Positions 35,310 to 47,637 of a stretch of 64,000 nucleotides of DNA are shown piece by piece. Within the stretch, counting starts at the first letter, position 1. Every line of letters begins with the position of its first letter. Under the pieces are notes generated by a model. It made no database searches. It was given only the letters and a program-made list of their open reading frames with translations, and was not told where the DNA came from. This stretch comes from Siphonodentalium dalli (Eukaryota > Mollusca > Scaphopoda > Gadilida > Siphonodentaliidae): the NCBI GenBank assembly GCA_032622095.1, contig CP136069.1:86760958-86824957 (forward strand). The letters run 5' to 3'. The position numbers and the translations under genes were made by a program.

Positions 35310-36765
35310 AAATTATGGCATCCCGACCAAAGGTACAACCCGAAGCCTGTGCCAAAGGATCTAGTCATGCAAAGAGTAAAACCGAGATGGCTGTCGGCGG
35401 CCATGTTTTATGGCCGAATGACCCCAAAATGACTCGTTCCCATCTACATGTCAATATTAACATCCATGACAAATTTCATGATAATCAGACGAAAGTCGGA
35501 CCTGTAGCCCGTGCTAAAGAATTGAATTTTGAAATCTATGATGGTCACTGGCGGCCATGTTTTTTGCCAAATGATGCCAAAAACACTTGTTCCAATCTAC
35601 ATGTCCATGTTGACATCCATGACAAATTTCATAATGATCCAACCAAAGGTACGACTTGAAGCAAGTGCCAAAGGATTTAGTTATGCAAAGAGTAAAAATC
35701 AAAATGGCTGCCAGTGGCCATGATTTATGGCCAAATGACCTCAAAATGACTCGTTCCCATTTACATGTCAATATTAATATCCATTACGACCTGTAGCCTA
35801 TGCTAATGAATTGAATTTTGAAATCCAAGATGGCCGCTGGCAGCCACATATTTTTTTGCGAATGACCCAAAATGACCCGTTCCCATTTGCATGTCAATGT
35901 CAACAGCTTTGATAAATTTCATAATGATCCCACCAAAGGTACGACCTGTAGCCCGTGCCAAAGGATTTAGTTATGCAAATTGTTAAATCAAAGATGGCTG
36001 CCAGCAGCCATGTTTTATGGCCGAATCACCCCAAAATGGTTCGTTCCTATCTACATGTCAATGTCAACAGCCATGACACATTTCATAATGATCCGACCAA
36101 AGGTACGACCTGTAGCCCATGCCAAAGTATTTAGTCATGCAAGGAGTAAAATCCAAGATGGCTGCCGGCAGCCAAATTTAATGGTTGAATTATCCCAAAA
36201 TGACTCGTTCCCATCTACATGTCAATATTAATACACAACAAATTTTTTAATTTTCCGATTATCAGACGAACACTCCGGCCTGTAGCCCATGATAATGGAT
36301 GGAATTTTGAAATCCAAGATGGCCACTGGCAGCCATTTTATTTTTGCCAAATGACCCCGAAAAGATTTGTTCCCATCTACATGTCAATGTCAACAGCCAA
36401 GACAAATTTACAAATTTCATAATGATCCAACCAAAGGTATGACTTGTAGCCTGTGCCAAAGGATTTAGTCATGCAATTTTGATAACTATGACAAATTTCA
36501 GATGATCAGACAAACAGTATGACCTGTAGCCATGCTAATGGATTGAATCTTGAAATCCAAGTTGGCCAATGGCAACTACGTTTTTTGCCGAATGACCTCA
36601 AAATGACTCGTTCCCATCTACATGTCAATGATCCGCCACAGGTACGACCTGTAGCCTGTGCTAAAGGAAGTTGTTGACATACGAACACATGCACACACAC
36701 ATGGACAACGGATACCAAGCCTTGGCAATAGCTCAAATTTTACCAAGTAAAGTTGAGCTAACAAT
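35310..36765. repeat. Satellite-like array 3 ('AAGATGGC' units)
   Basis: Eight to nine head-to-tail units of the 165-bp module, some truncated, ending in the closing module with 'CCAAGTAAAGTTGAGCTAAC' near 36755. It lies between the two copies of the segmental duplication, so it may have been the substrate for the unequal exchange that duplicated exon 9/10. Confidence 0.75.
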
Positions 36766-36885
36766 GGGCAGATAGGGACCCAAATAATGAGAACCTCTGC
36801 AATTCTCTCTTCCTTAAGATCAGTCATTCAAATAATGGTTAAAAGACATTAGTAGAAGAGCTGGACAGACAAACATTGTGAAAAA

Positions 36886-37251
36886 TTTACAAACTAGTAG
36901 GCCATAACTCATGCGAAAAAATGCTAACAATGTCATTGGGCACTCTTTTGAATATAGTCATGATGGCAAACCTCCATACAAACTTTCATTCAGATCTGAT
37001 AACCCATGAATGAGATATCTACATGGACAGACAAAAACCTAAATTTTTCAGATATATAAAACGGATATTTAAACACTTGAACAGAAAATATGAACGTCAT
37101 TTGCCGCTCTTTTGAAAGCAGTCGTGATGGCGAACCTCCATACAAAATTTTATTCAGATCTGATAACCCATGGGTGAGATATCTGTGCAGATGGTGAACC
37201 TCCACACCAAACTTCATTCAGATCCTATGACCCTTGGCCCGTGATTCTCTG
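36886..37251. repeat. Diverged repeat units before duplication copy B
   Basis: Repeats 'CTCCATACAAA', 'TCAGATCTGATAACCCATG' and 'GAGATATCT' two to three times. It resembles the left border sequence of both duplication copies ('ACATGGACGGACAAAAA'). Confidence 0.5.
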
Positions 37252-37648
37252 CATGGACGGAGAAAAAACCCGCATTTCCAGATAAATAAAGAAGAATAAC
37301 TCTACACAACAGAAAATGTGAACAATGTTATTTGCCCCTCTTTTCAAAGCAGTTGTGATGGTGAAGCTAACGCCTTCACAGATACAATGTAATGATGGGT
37401 TGTAGCTGTCTGAACACTTTAATAGTAGATTGTCCACGTTCCAATGCAATGCAGTAGTTTGAATATACCTTAAGCCATTCATGTTATGACTGGTTTAACA
37501 TTCACTATTTGTATTACATGTTGTCAGCAATGCCAAAACCGTGGTCCCCATCAGGGTATGGTCTTCCACTTCATTTTTGCATAGTAGGCTCCAAGCCATA
37601 TAATATTTATATTATACATGCATTCCACAATATATAATGTTGCTCTAC

Positions 37649-37876
37649 CTGCTCCCTTTAAATTTCCTCTTTGTGTTATCTGAGTTTCTGATGTCTTTTG
37701 TGGATTTTTGTGAGAAATCTTGAGCTTTGGGATATGTTTGTTATATTTCCAGCTTCGAAGTGTACACAGTTTCACTCCTGTTTTTTGAGATACGGTTGCC
37801 ATACTCATCCCACTTTTCATCAGATCTGCTGCTATAGTGCGTTGTTCTGCTGTGTAGATTTTACACTTAGACTGAC
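37649..37876 (-). CDS. BTB-HTH gene, exon 9 (HTH 3)
   Basis: Same acceptor (CCAAACAG|GT) and donor (GCAG|GTAGAG) as exon 10; 228 nt, phase 1 in and out. Encodes KCKIYTAEQRTIAADLMKSG, MSMATVSQKTGV, KLCTLRSWKYNKHIP, then a lysine/asparagine tail five residues longer than in exon 10. It is a Psq/CENP-B-type HTH for DNA binding (family inference). The phase-1/phase-1 structure means it can be added, lost or skipped without changing the frame, which fits it being a cassette. The only striking oddity is Cys in place of Trp just before the first helix. Confidence 0.85.
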
Positions 37877-38026
37877 CTGTTTGGAAAATAAATTGTAAAA
37901 TAAACAAGAGGTTGTTGCACCACTGGAAAATCCCCAAACAGAATTATGAACAGGACATAACCCAAGACGTTTCCTAACTGAAGAATGAAGAAAATACAAA
38001 CCTCATTTTAATAGGCACTTTTTAAC

Positions 38027-38230
38027 CCTTCCATGACCTGAGCTTCCTGAAATTTTGTGAAAACCCTGTGCCAATGCATTCTCTTATATATAAGAGAATA
38101 CATTAGCCTAACAATATTGACTTTGACCCTGTAAGCCAGTGCATTCTCTTATTTATGCGAGGCTTCCTATGGGAGACTTGCATATATAAGAGAATGCACT
38201 GGTACAGGATCTTTAATGCTGCACCAGCCC
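38027..38230. mobile_element. TTAA-type MITE family B in duplication copy B
   Basis: Parallel to 34515-34720, with TTAA at 38023-38026 and the same loss of the right end. Confidence 0.75.
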
Positions 38231-38544
38231 ACCAATAAAAGCCTAGAGATCCCAATTCCTGATTCCCTATTGCCAACTGGAACATCGGCCAAGTGACACG
38301 GGAATCTGTCATTCTTATTTTCTCTACTCTGTGTGTTCGATGCATTTGACCGAGTGCACAGAGCAGGATGTTGGTTCCAACTGGGAGGGCCCTATGAGTT
38401 CAGTGTCCAAGATACTTATTAGGAGATTCATATTTTTGGTAAAAAAATATTATAACTCCGTCAAAGATATCTTGGACACTGAACTGTTGGTTATAATTAG
38501 AATTCTTGAAAAGGAGGCAGCCCACAAGGCAGATAATCAGTATA

Positions 38545-39954
38545 AGGGTCTATTCTCATTGCACACGCGCGTGCGATTAATCGCAGCGTTTTTTAAGGTG
38601 CGTGTTAACATAACACAGAGCGATTCGTGATCAATTACCTTCCTCAAACAACCACGTCCTATTCGTGACCAATCATCTTATGCAATCAACCTCGTCATCG
38701 AAATAGCCGTTACAGAGAATGGCATGGTTCACTCGGTCACATATACTATCCGGGTACAGTCATTCTCATAACTGATGGGCGATAAAATAATAAATGAAGT
38801 ACGGAAGGAAAATGGCTTGGAAAGAAGTTTCCAACGATAGCTAGCATCAGTGGTGATTTTTGTAGAATTCAGTCGAATTATATTACCTGTCAGTCTCGCG
38901 CAACACTGTACCCAAGATTGTGAGTATATAGATTGATAGTAATGTGCCGTTTAGCATGTGCGATCACTGATGATAAGCCGCCAATGGCGATCAAATTGAA
39001 ATCAATCGCTCATGCATGCGAACAGCATCCTGGCGACAGAATTCGACCTGAAACGCTGCATGTGTGACTCTTAAGGTCGAATTCTGAGTCCCATCACTTA
39101 TTCTATTTGAATGGTGGTTCGTCAATTATAGTACCCGCGTTGTCGCTGTTGCCAGCGGCTATACAAATGAGCACTCGGTGATGGGGGAGGGGGGTCTGAA
39201 GAAAAAAATGTTCATACACAGGGTTGAACATAAAAATCCCTCCCAACCATGGGTCTATCATCCTCCCTACATGCAAATCTATTTGTTTTTCTCCCAACAA
39301 ATTGGGGTCTCATCCCCTCTTTCCCCATAATTTTTACTGGATATCATATGTTTGAGTACTAATGTTTTAAATGAGCTTTATTCAGAAAGACGATTTTTGT
39401 CAGACCTAGCTAACTATAAGGTAAAACGTTGAAAGATCTAATTCAACCACTTGAATCGTACACTTTTGATAATCGTGAGTGATAATAACAATTATATACA
39501 TAAAACTCCTGTAATCTGGGTTGTGATCGTACTATATAGTGTTATATACATTTCAAGCTGGAATAAAATATGCATATTTATGCCCAACTACATGGAATTG
39601 AACCCTCTATTTCTAATTATAATTAGCTAGATATAATTGTGTCCTCAAAACTTATGTCATTTTGATGGCATGGCTCGTTATACTCAACTTATACCTGAGT
39701 AAATCTAACTGAGGAAATTAAAGTTAATGTGTCATCATATATAGGCCTGTATGTGGTCACCCCAACCGAAAGTACTTTATCATCCTCCAACCTACCCTAG
39801 ACCTGTGTATGAATGTGTTCGTCAGACCCCACCCCTATTGGGGGAACTCTTAGCAGTGGGAGGAAGGAATGCCATCGAACACACATATAGAGCCGCTCGA
39901 CCTTAAAAAACGCTGCGATTAATCACACGCGCGTGTGCAATGAGAATAGACCCT
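38545..39954. mobile_element. Inverted-repeat transposon inserted in duplication copy B
   Basis: Terminal inverted repeats of about 53 bp begin AGGGTCTATTCTCATTGCAC with one mismatch, flanked by TA (38543-38544 and 39955-39956). The matching empty site is present in duplication copy A near 35008-35020, so the insertion postdates the duplication. The TIR contains the palindrome ACGCGCGTG. No transposase ORF. TA duplication suggests a Tc1/mariner-like mobiliser. Confidence 0.85.
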
Positions 39955-40023
39955 TAGTCTGTGAAAAACCACATGCTGAAGCTATATCAAGAAGTCCCAA
40001 ACAGAAAAGGTTGTCAGTCTGTA

Positions 40024-42660
40024 ATGCCAAGTCTCGATAGGCCTGTGTAAATGTGGACCTTTGGGTCCAATAAGCAGCAGCTCATTTAACTCTTAAGAGC
40101 AACTGAGCCCCCAATAACCCATGATGCATAAACAGCGCGTACTTGGTGTGCCCTAATGTTCCTGGAACGGAGGTGTCTAGGATCAATTTGTTCATAAGAG
40201 ATGGAGATAACTCAATCATGCAGGACCCTAATAGGACAAAGTGACTCATCACGAGCCAAAATATAAACAGACGAATGAGATATTGAGGGACGCTGAGAGA
40301 ATGCCCAAAGACCAGAATGAGGTAGGGGCCCCGCGATTGTAGCCGAAATCCAGGGGAAGCTGACCATGCGTGCAAGTCGGTAACTCTGGGACCATAGCCA
40401 AAACAATGAGAAGCACTTTGTGAACCCCCTCCCCCCAGCAAGATCTCTGTAAAAGGATAAGGAACCAGGGGAACCTGGAGAAGATACAGTAATGCTCTAA
40501 ATAATCGACCCCTTAACCACAGCAGAATTATGGGTAACTTTTCAGGATTTAGACGGAAATATGGCTTGTTGCCATTCATCGGAAAGCTTTCGGGGAGAGC
40601 TTTCCAATGAATGGCAATAAGCCATATTTCTGACTAAATCCTGAAAAGTTACCCATAATTCTGCTGTGGTTAAGGGGTCGATTAATTAAGCCATTACTGT
40701 AGAAACATGTTGAACCAAGACTGGCTGGCTTTGGACAATGGAACACAAATTGAAGAGAGCATTGTGCCCTCCGGAGTGTTAGTAATGAGACGATTACCAC
40801 ATGAAGATGGTTGGGAGGACTCTGAGTAATCAGACAAGCTGGACAATCTGTCGAGCATTGTCTCGATGTAGATGCTCCAGTTTGGACCGAGGAACCCGTA
40901 ATGTTGGAGAGGAGGCAAGAGGAGGCAAAGGCCGGCAATCCCGACATCAAAACCTCTGCTGTGAGAGGACGAGAAGATCCTGATTGGAGTCAGAAGAGCT
41001 TTTTGCTCCTTTTGAGTGAGTGCCCTTCTTAGTGGTAGTCCTTGACAATCCCAGGACGTATTCAACACTGGGATTGATTCAAGGCGACAGTATTAGCGAT
41101 GTCAAAGGTGCAATCTTCTGACTGCACATGGTCCAAATTTTGAGCCAAGATGTGGCCCCCAAGCAAGGACGGTTGCACCGTGTCGGCTGAGCAGCATGCA
41201 TGCATTACCAGTCATATGTGTGAGTATCAGAGAATGTTCCGATCAAACTAGAGCAGAGCCTGCAATGGCTGAAGCCAGTTCAGTGAACATCCATCGTCTG
41301 CCGTTCTGCGTAGAGGCTGTGGAGTCCGCGACTACAAACGAAGAGGAGGCATGCCCACCAACCCTCTCCGTGGAGGTGTTCTATTGTCTTCCTGATATAG
41401 TGGGGGGGGCCCTTTCAGTCCTTTAAGTATGTAAAACATATGAGTGCCACCAATTGCAGACACGTTATGAGATTTTCGAGCTGCGTTGGTGGAAGTTGAA
41501 ATAAATAATAATTATCCAAAAATTTCTGTTAGAAAAGATAATATAATGTTAGCTAAAACAAAAAAACAAGGTATGTAATAAACCATATCATTAATCCGTT
41601 TGAATACATGTTGGTACAGAAAATAAATGAAAAATTTAATGAAAATCATTTACATCCTTCACTGCAATACATGCATGATACATGCTTGAATGTCATAAAG
41701 TGATGAATCAGACTAAGGGTCAATGTTGTTGACAGTTGGCTCAAGAGACCTCATTGTAGCAGTGAATATACATGGTATTATACCAAGTTTAAGGACCAGG
41801 AGACCTCAACTGGGATCCGACAGGAAAACAGTTTGCGTCCATCTAAAATGTGGATTGGAGATGGCATTTGTGTTCCGACTAAATTGTCAAATAATTTCCA
41901 AATTTGCTATTCATCCACGAATATTAATTTGCAGCAAATAATGGCAAGTTGCCTATTCTCATTGTCAACATGTGGTTCTGGTCATAGCAAGTTAGGTCCC
42001 CTGATCCCTATAAGTTAATCACAACAATGCGGCAGAACACGCATATTTTCCGAGAAGAGCTGTCAATCACGCAGCTAGTTTCGGTTCCACATGTGCTATA
42101 GTGCGCCTTGCAAATGAAGGACCAACCCATCCGAAACTGTCTCCACTGTGGAGGAACCCCCGGATGGGAAAGTCTAACTCGGACATGCATTGAATGCTTC
42201 CAAATCCAGGGGAAGTAGTGACTGCACGTCTCTGATTCCTTGAGGCACCGTCCATCAAGGACGATGGAGAAGAAAGGCAAGCATCCCGACTAGGTCGCCT
42301 GGTTCTGAGGAACAAATTCTGGTGCCTCGATATTTAAGTTAGCCTGTGGAGGTTCTGACATAGGAGCCAAAAAAGGTCAGGAACCTGAAGGCCAAGCCAC
42401 ATTGGAGGTGGATAACAGGGATACTTGCTTGCCCCAAAACCTGGAGGGACAGAAGCCAGAAAAGATCTGAATGGAGGACAGACCGAAGCCCGAGACAGAG
42501 GCAGTGGCAGGGGACACATTGAACTGTGATGGCAGTATTGAATAGCATTTTGCAGCAATGGGTTAGCAGAAATTGGAAATTTGCTTCACACTTTGCGAAG
42601 TGAATCCTGTTAAATCGAGCCCTGGGAGATAATCGAGGAGCCATTTTCAGCCACCCATCC
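40024..42660 (-). mobile_element. Decayed DIRS-type (tyrosine recombinase) retroelement
   Basis: Broken minus-strand frames run from about 42660 to 40024. The clearest part is the 3' end: ARDESLCPIRVLHD (near 40230), then RAHQVRAVYASW (near 40130), then LDPKVHIYTGL (near 40050). This order matches the tyrosine recombinase of DIRS elements, including the His-x-x-Arg box (HQVR). In-frame TGA and TAA codons interrupt it. Upstream pieces at 40694-41068 and 42008-42315 plausibly derive from reverse transcriptase/RNase H, with lower certainty. A family A hairpin MITE is inserted at 40487-40699. Confidence 0.6.
40487..40699. mobile_element. Hairpin MITE family A (full copy) inside DIRS remnant
   Basis: 213-bp palindrome CAGTAATGC...GCCATTACTG flanked by TA (40485-40486, 40700-40701). 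Nearly identical in layout to 5018-5227. Confidence 0.85.
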
Positions 42661-44606
42661 AAATGTAATCAACGTCTAGTCTCATGAAGGCTAATTTATA
42701 TGATCAAGAAGGAATGGGAAATAATATTGGCCCAACTTTTATCTGGCACCCTGGAGTAGAAATAATGCTACAATATTCATTCCAAATTCCATTTGATTAA
42801 GTCTGTGGACCTGACTATTCCAACAGAGCTAGTAACTCACAAATATATAGAGCATGCCTCTGGGTATAAAATGATATAAATTATAAGTCTGGCTCACTGG
42901 ACTACTTTGATTTTGATAGGTTGTACACTTCCAAATCTTTGTTCACGCCAATGGATGAATAGTTGATCAATCGAAGCCGCAGGTCACCACGTGCAAACCA
43001 CACCCAGTACAGGGCTCAAAATACTATGAGAATCCAAAGTATTATTGAATTTAATCTGAGTGTAATGCTCGGGGGGGGAAAAATTCAAGAAAAGCGACAT
43101 TGTTTTTTTTTTAATGTATACATCTGCAGCGCGTGTTCATTGAAGCAATGCGTTACTCAAATTGCAGCGCAAACAATGACTATACATAATGTTTAATGAA
43201 ATAGTGAATAAGAATAAGTGACATATTCCTGCATCACGTGGCCAGTGTTCCGGTTGGCGATTGGGAATCGGGAATCGGGATCTCTAGGCTTTTACTGATA
43301 CGCGATTAAATATGACATGCCGAATTATAACTTTTTTGAATTTCTTCTAAGAATGCGGAGCATGAACAATATAACCAATAGTTCACTGTCCAAAGATACC
43401 CTGTGTCAATGTATTCTCTTATTTGTGCGAGCAACACGGCAGCCCGCTAAAGCGGGCATGATGTAATTTATGTTCATCCAGCAGCCCGTTTTGTGGGCAG
43501 AGCTCAATTTTTTGGAGTAATACAATATTTCCAGGAATATACAAATAATTTTATTTGTAGCCACTTGTATATCGTTAGGGTGATATTCGGTATCAATACT
43601 AATTGATTGGTGAGTACTTATACCTAACATGTACCACCATCAAGACGTTTTCCAGGCCTAAATATAGACAGCATCTGTATGACGTCACAATTACTAATTT
43701 ACTATTTGTGGTTTACTACAATTCATTGACGCAAAACTGCCAACAGGTGTCTTGTTTTGTGTCACATTCCGATTTGGTTTACTATTGTTTATATTAAACA
43801 AACCTATATACTGATAACATTATTGTTAAGTTTATGAAATAAAGATGATTATGTTGACCTTTCTAACAATGTTTTATTTGTGGTATCCGTCTATTGTCTC
43901 CTGGAAAAGTGCGACTTCAATAACAATAGTTGCATCTGCATGTTATAAACATGACATTCATAAACATTTCGGAAACCCAATCAGGACATTGGCAGTTGTT
44001 TTAGTTGAAAAGTTACTCATAATTCATCAGCATAATGACAAGTATATGCATAATTATGGCTCTAAAATTGCAAAATGTTGGAAATATGTCTATTTCGGCC
44101 AAATAATGTCTTTTTGGGAATACCCGGTTCTCGCCTTTGATGAAGCAATTAGGTTTAATAAACCATTTGGTAAAATATTTGAAACCACCAGGGTAATCAT
44201 CACAATTACGTATATATATGTGACACATGCAGATAATTGATACATACATGTGTGGACACATTGTTATTTGAAGCTGATATCCCAGATACAGGTAATACAA
44301 CTATAGTGCATATTGGGATTCAACGACCTGGTCAGATTTCACCTGTGCACACCTGACATATAATTTTGAGGTGACGTCACCAACTGATATATAACACAAA
44401 GTGAAGTACACTTTAAATAATACTAACATTAATAAAAACATGTAGTTTGCCATATCGGACAGCATTCTAAAGGTAATATTGAAGCAATACATCAGGGACA
44501 CAAAATTCACAAGTGGCTAAGGCAGCGGCTCAAGAAAATATTGGGCCAATGTATCCAGGGCAGAGCATAGTTTGTGTGAACAGTGCCTGAATGTGCTAAT
44601 CCTCAC
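42661..44606. other. Intronic; no gene supported
   Basis: 43250-43430 is a rearranged, inverted fragment of the 34720-35000 / 38230-38480 duplication sequence together with a stub of the family B MITE. A 131-codon plus-strand ORF at 43845-44240 has no recognised domain and unremarkable AT-rich composition. Confidence 0.4.
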
Positions 44607-44651
44607 CTTGTTTTGAAGGCATTCCTCCTATGCGGACACATGATTCAGATC
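44607..44651 (-). CDS. BTB-HTH gene, candidate 45-nt microexon 8
   Basis: AAAAAG|GA acceptor and CAAG|GTGAGG donor enclose 45 nt in phase 1 at both ends, encoding SESCVRIGGMPSKQ. The phases fit between exon 7 and exon 9, but the pyrimidine tract is poor and the peptide does not complete the interrupted HTH 2. Low to moderate support. Confidence 0.35.
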
Positions 44652-44949
44652 CTTTTTGTACATTGTTATTCACATTTCTCTGCTGCATATAAGCCCTCTT
44701 TTTCTTGTTAATAATAGTATACCTCCAACCAACCAGTGTACCTTCATGGACAAGAATCATGTTAGTGGGAATTCATACTGTGAATGTGGGGAGATTGAAC
44801 CTGTAGCTCACTTTTTTACACTACTGAGCTCGATTTAAAAATGATAGAAAAATAAACATGGTAGCTTGAAAATGAAACTTGAAATGAAAACATAACTTAA
44901 TGGTTCTCACGATTTATCTATGGATGAAAATATCCAAAAGTTTGTAGTA

Positions 44950-46790
44950 CAGTAAAACCTCTCTAAACCAAACACCCTTTGGACCGGCCCTTCTGTTCGG
45001 TTTAGAGAGGTGTTCGGTTTATAGAAAATCGCAAAACCATCAGAATATATTGCCGCTGTCGGTAAGAGTTATCGAGAACAGAACACGTCTGTGCTGATTA
45101 ATTAAACTTTATTCAATAAACTACAAAATACAACAAAAAATAAATTGCAATAGATGAACATGTTATAATAAGACATAAATATATGTACAGATAAACCTGG
45201 AAACACGGAAATGATACATTTTACGGTGTTTCGCGATTTAAAAAAATGTTGTTGACGGTAGATTTCAACTCTGATCTGTCGTTTTCCCGATGGCTCATTG
45301 ATTAAAACTGTGATGGTGAAAATAAACCACCAATCTGTACTTTTAGCTAATTAGGCCAAAAAAAAAAAGTTTTTTGGTTCTCGGGCAATTTTTTTTTCAA
45401 ATCAATGAGGGAGGGAGGGTTTTATTTTTATTTTTTATTTTTTTCTGCGCATAGTAAGCATGGACAAAGATACCTTCCTCTGTCTAGTAATAACCAGAAA
45501 GGTAGAGGGAACTGTTATGCATATAAACTCATTTAGTCTTATATAAAAATGACATTGTACTACCAGTGTATGACTGGGATTACCTAACAATATATAATGC
45601 CCCTGACATTAACTACTGTTATTGTTGTCTAAAAACTGATAACTCCCCATTCTAATATGTGATCCTGAATTTAGTCCTGTGCCTTTCAATTGTATAAAGT
45701 TACAATTAGTGTAAGTTGTTCACAATGACTAATTGTAAGAAGAGCATGAGGATCAGCTAATCATTTTCTTAATTGTAGTCATCTACTTTATGTTGTAAGC
45801 CTGCAAGTCACTTTTTAACACATTACATGTTAGAGCTCAATGCACACTAATATTCAACACATATCTGCTATGGACATGTTGATTAAATCCCCAAAAAAAA
45901 TTTTTTTTTTTTTTTTTTTTCAAAATTTTTTTGTCGTAACATCGGGCATTGCAATAAAAAGGCCTAATGCGGCCCTTTTTATTCAATGCGGCGGTGCCTG
46001 AGAACCAAAACCTTTTTTTTTTTGGCCTTAGTGTTTAGTTTTGACAATTGTTGTACAAACAAAGAGTCCATTCCAGCGCAATAACTGATGTAAAAACAAC
46101 GTGTCGCTGCTCTAATTATCTGTTAAGTCACCTTTGTTCAATCAATTTGCGAAATAAGCAAACATGTATCTATGTGTATCTGAAGGTGGTGCAGTGCAGT
46201 AACAAATTCTGATTTAGGCGTATCCAATTAGACACCTGTTGTTTTATCCATTTCAAAGCTTCGCCGAGACAAAATACCGCTAATTAAATTGGTACGCTTA
46301 TTCAATAGTACGAAAGTAAATTACCTATGTGCACATGCGTTCGCCTGGTATCCCTTTCGGAATTTATTTAGAATAAGATTAAATATAAATACGGACGTAT
46401 CTTTATATTATCAGGCATTATATTCGTTTTAATTTGTAATTAAATTTGATTAATTTAACAAGAACACTTCGTCCGTTTGTAACTAACTGTGACGGTGATC
46501 GGGGTCAGACACAGGTCAACACAAAAACGGAAACGTTCACATCATTACCTTTTAACTGATTGCGTTCGGTCTCTTCCATCACTTTCAGCGTTCGGATTTT
46601 GGAGGTAAACATTAGTGTATTTGTTCACGTATGGACTAATAAAGCCGTCCGGAATTCGGAGTACAGAGGTTTCGGATTACGGAGGTAATCATTAGTGACA
46701 ATGCACTTGGGTAAATTTGGGACCGAACAATTCGTTCGGATTGGAGAGAGATTCGGATTGTAGAGGGTCCGGATTGGAAAGGTTTCACTG
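44950..46790. mobile_element. Pogo/Tigger-like element K (CAGTAAAACC ends)
   Basis: Ends CAGTAAAACCTCTCTAAACC and inverted GGTTTCACTG, flanked by TA (44948-44949, 46791-46792). Subterminal text 'TTCGGTTTAGAGAGGTGTTCGG' and 'GGATTACGGAGGTAATCATT' is typical of pogo-type MITEs with CAGT ends. No transposase ORF. A Harbinger-like element is nested at 45354-46027. Confidence 0.8.
45354..46027. mobile_element. PIF/Harbinger-like MITE nested in element K
   Basis: Ends GGCCAAAAAAAAAAAG and CTTTTTTTTTTTGGCC, flanked by TTA on both sides (45351-45353, 46028-46030), the 3-bp target typical of PIF/Harbinger. Inner ends pair as 'GGTTCTCGGGCA' with 'TGCCTGAGAACC'. 674 bp, non-coding. Confidence 0.75.
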
Positions 46791-47151
46791 TACTTACAAA
46801 CAAATTTCGCAACTAATGCTGTGATTTGCGCAATGTAATCTACAGTACATGCAATGTATCTTCTTATAACAGTGAAACAGAAGACCTAACTATCAATAAA
46901 GTGTACTGGGCCCAGCGACTATGAGATCAGACACAAATGTTTTCATATATACATGTATAAGCAGCAACGGTAATGATTTGAATCTCATGAGTACATTCTC
47001 ATCATAAGTAATGTCATATAATCATTCATGTTTAGGAAATGGCCACAATAAGCATCCACTCATTGCCAAATCCATTTTCTCACTGTTGTGTTTATCATGT
47101 ATATGTAATAATATGCAGTATGAATGAGAAATAAGATATGTTTACACTAAC

Positions 47152-47271
47152 CAACATTGACTCCAGTTGACTTGGCTATGGTAGCCATATCCTGTCCAGA
47201 TATGATTAGCGATATGGCTTCTTCGCGCTGCTTATCATTATACTTTCTTGGGCGGCCACAGGTTTTCTGTT
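47152..47271 (-). CDS. BTB-HTH gene, exon 7 (HTH 2, split)
   Basis: Acceptor CATTTAG|AA and donor GTTG|GTTAGT define 120 nt in phase 1 at both ends. Encodes EQKTCGRPRKYNDKQREEA, ISLIISGQDMATIAK, STGVNV. The GRPRKY start is an AT-hook-like basic lead into a Psq/CENP-B HTH. The exon stops just before the recognition helix, where TL-x-x-W is expected, so that helix must be supplied by another exon that I could not identify. If spliced straight to exon 9, the fold would be incomplete. Homology to the other HTHs in the gene is clear from the GQDMATIAKSTGV / GMSMATVSQKTGV match. Confidence 0.85.
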
Positions 47272-47637
47272 CTAAATGGAGGTATGTTCAAGTTTTCATT
47301 AAAGATTATAAACAACAATGTTAATATTAAAGTAGGAATATCTCATTTTGAATCGCAGTGTTTCAAAACTAACGCAGCATCAGGATTAATCCATGGATTA
47401 ACCTTTAATGACTCGGTACATGGGGAAAGTTCAAATAAAAGAATCATCAAATGATCATAGGGGGTTAGGTCCTACGAGGTTATGTATTTTTTTCAAGCAA
47501 CAATGTTCTGAATTATGGTAGCATGACCTTTAATTCCATCATATTCCTGAGTTATAAAATATTTAATCACAATCTTAAAAGTTTCAAAATGGTCTATCAA
47601 GATATGATATAATATTCCTATTGTCATACGACTTTAA

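Larger units (their letters stand above)
37252..40023. repeat. Segmental duplication, copy B (contains HTH 3 exon, interrupted)
   Basis: Counterpart of 33733-35083. It is interrupted by a 1.41-kb inverted-repeat transposon at 38545-39954; outside that insertion the two copies run collinear to 'AAAAGGTTGTCAG'. On the right it abuts the decayed DIRS-type element. Confidence 0.85.

Noticed and set aside
34067-37937. The HTH exons as parts of dead transposase genes
   Set aside because: Considered because the HTHs resemble pogo/CENP-B domains. But no transposase catalytic core follows them, and all exons join in phase with intact splice sites, so a host gene is the better reading.
43845-44240. 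131-codon plus-strand ORF
   Set aside because: No recognisable domain, AT-rich composition, and it lies in an intron of the BTB-HTH gene with no splice support.
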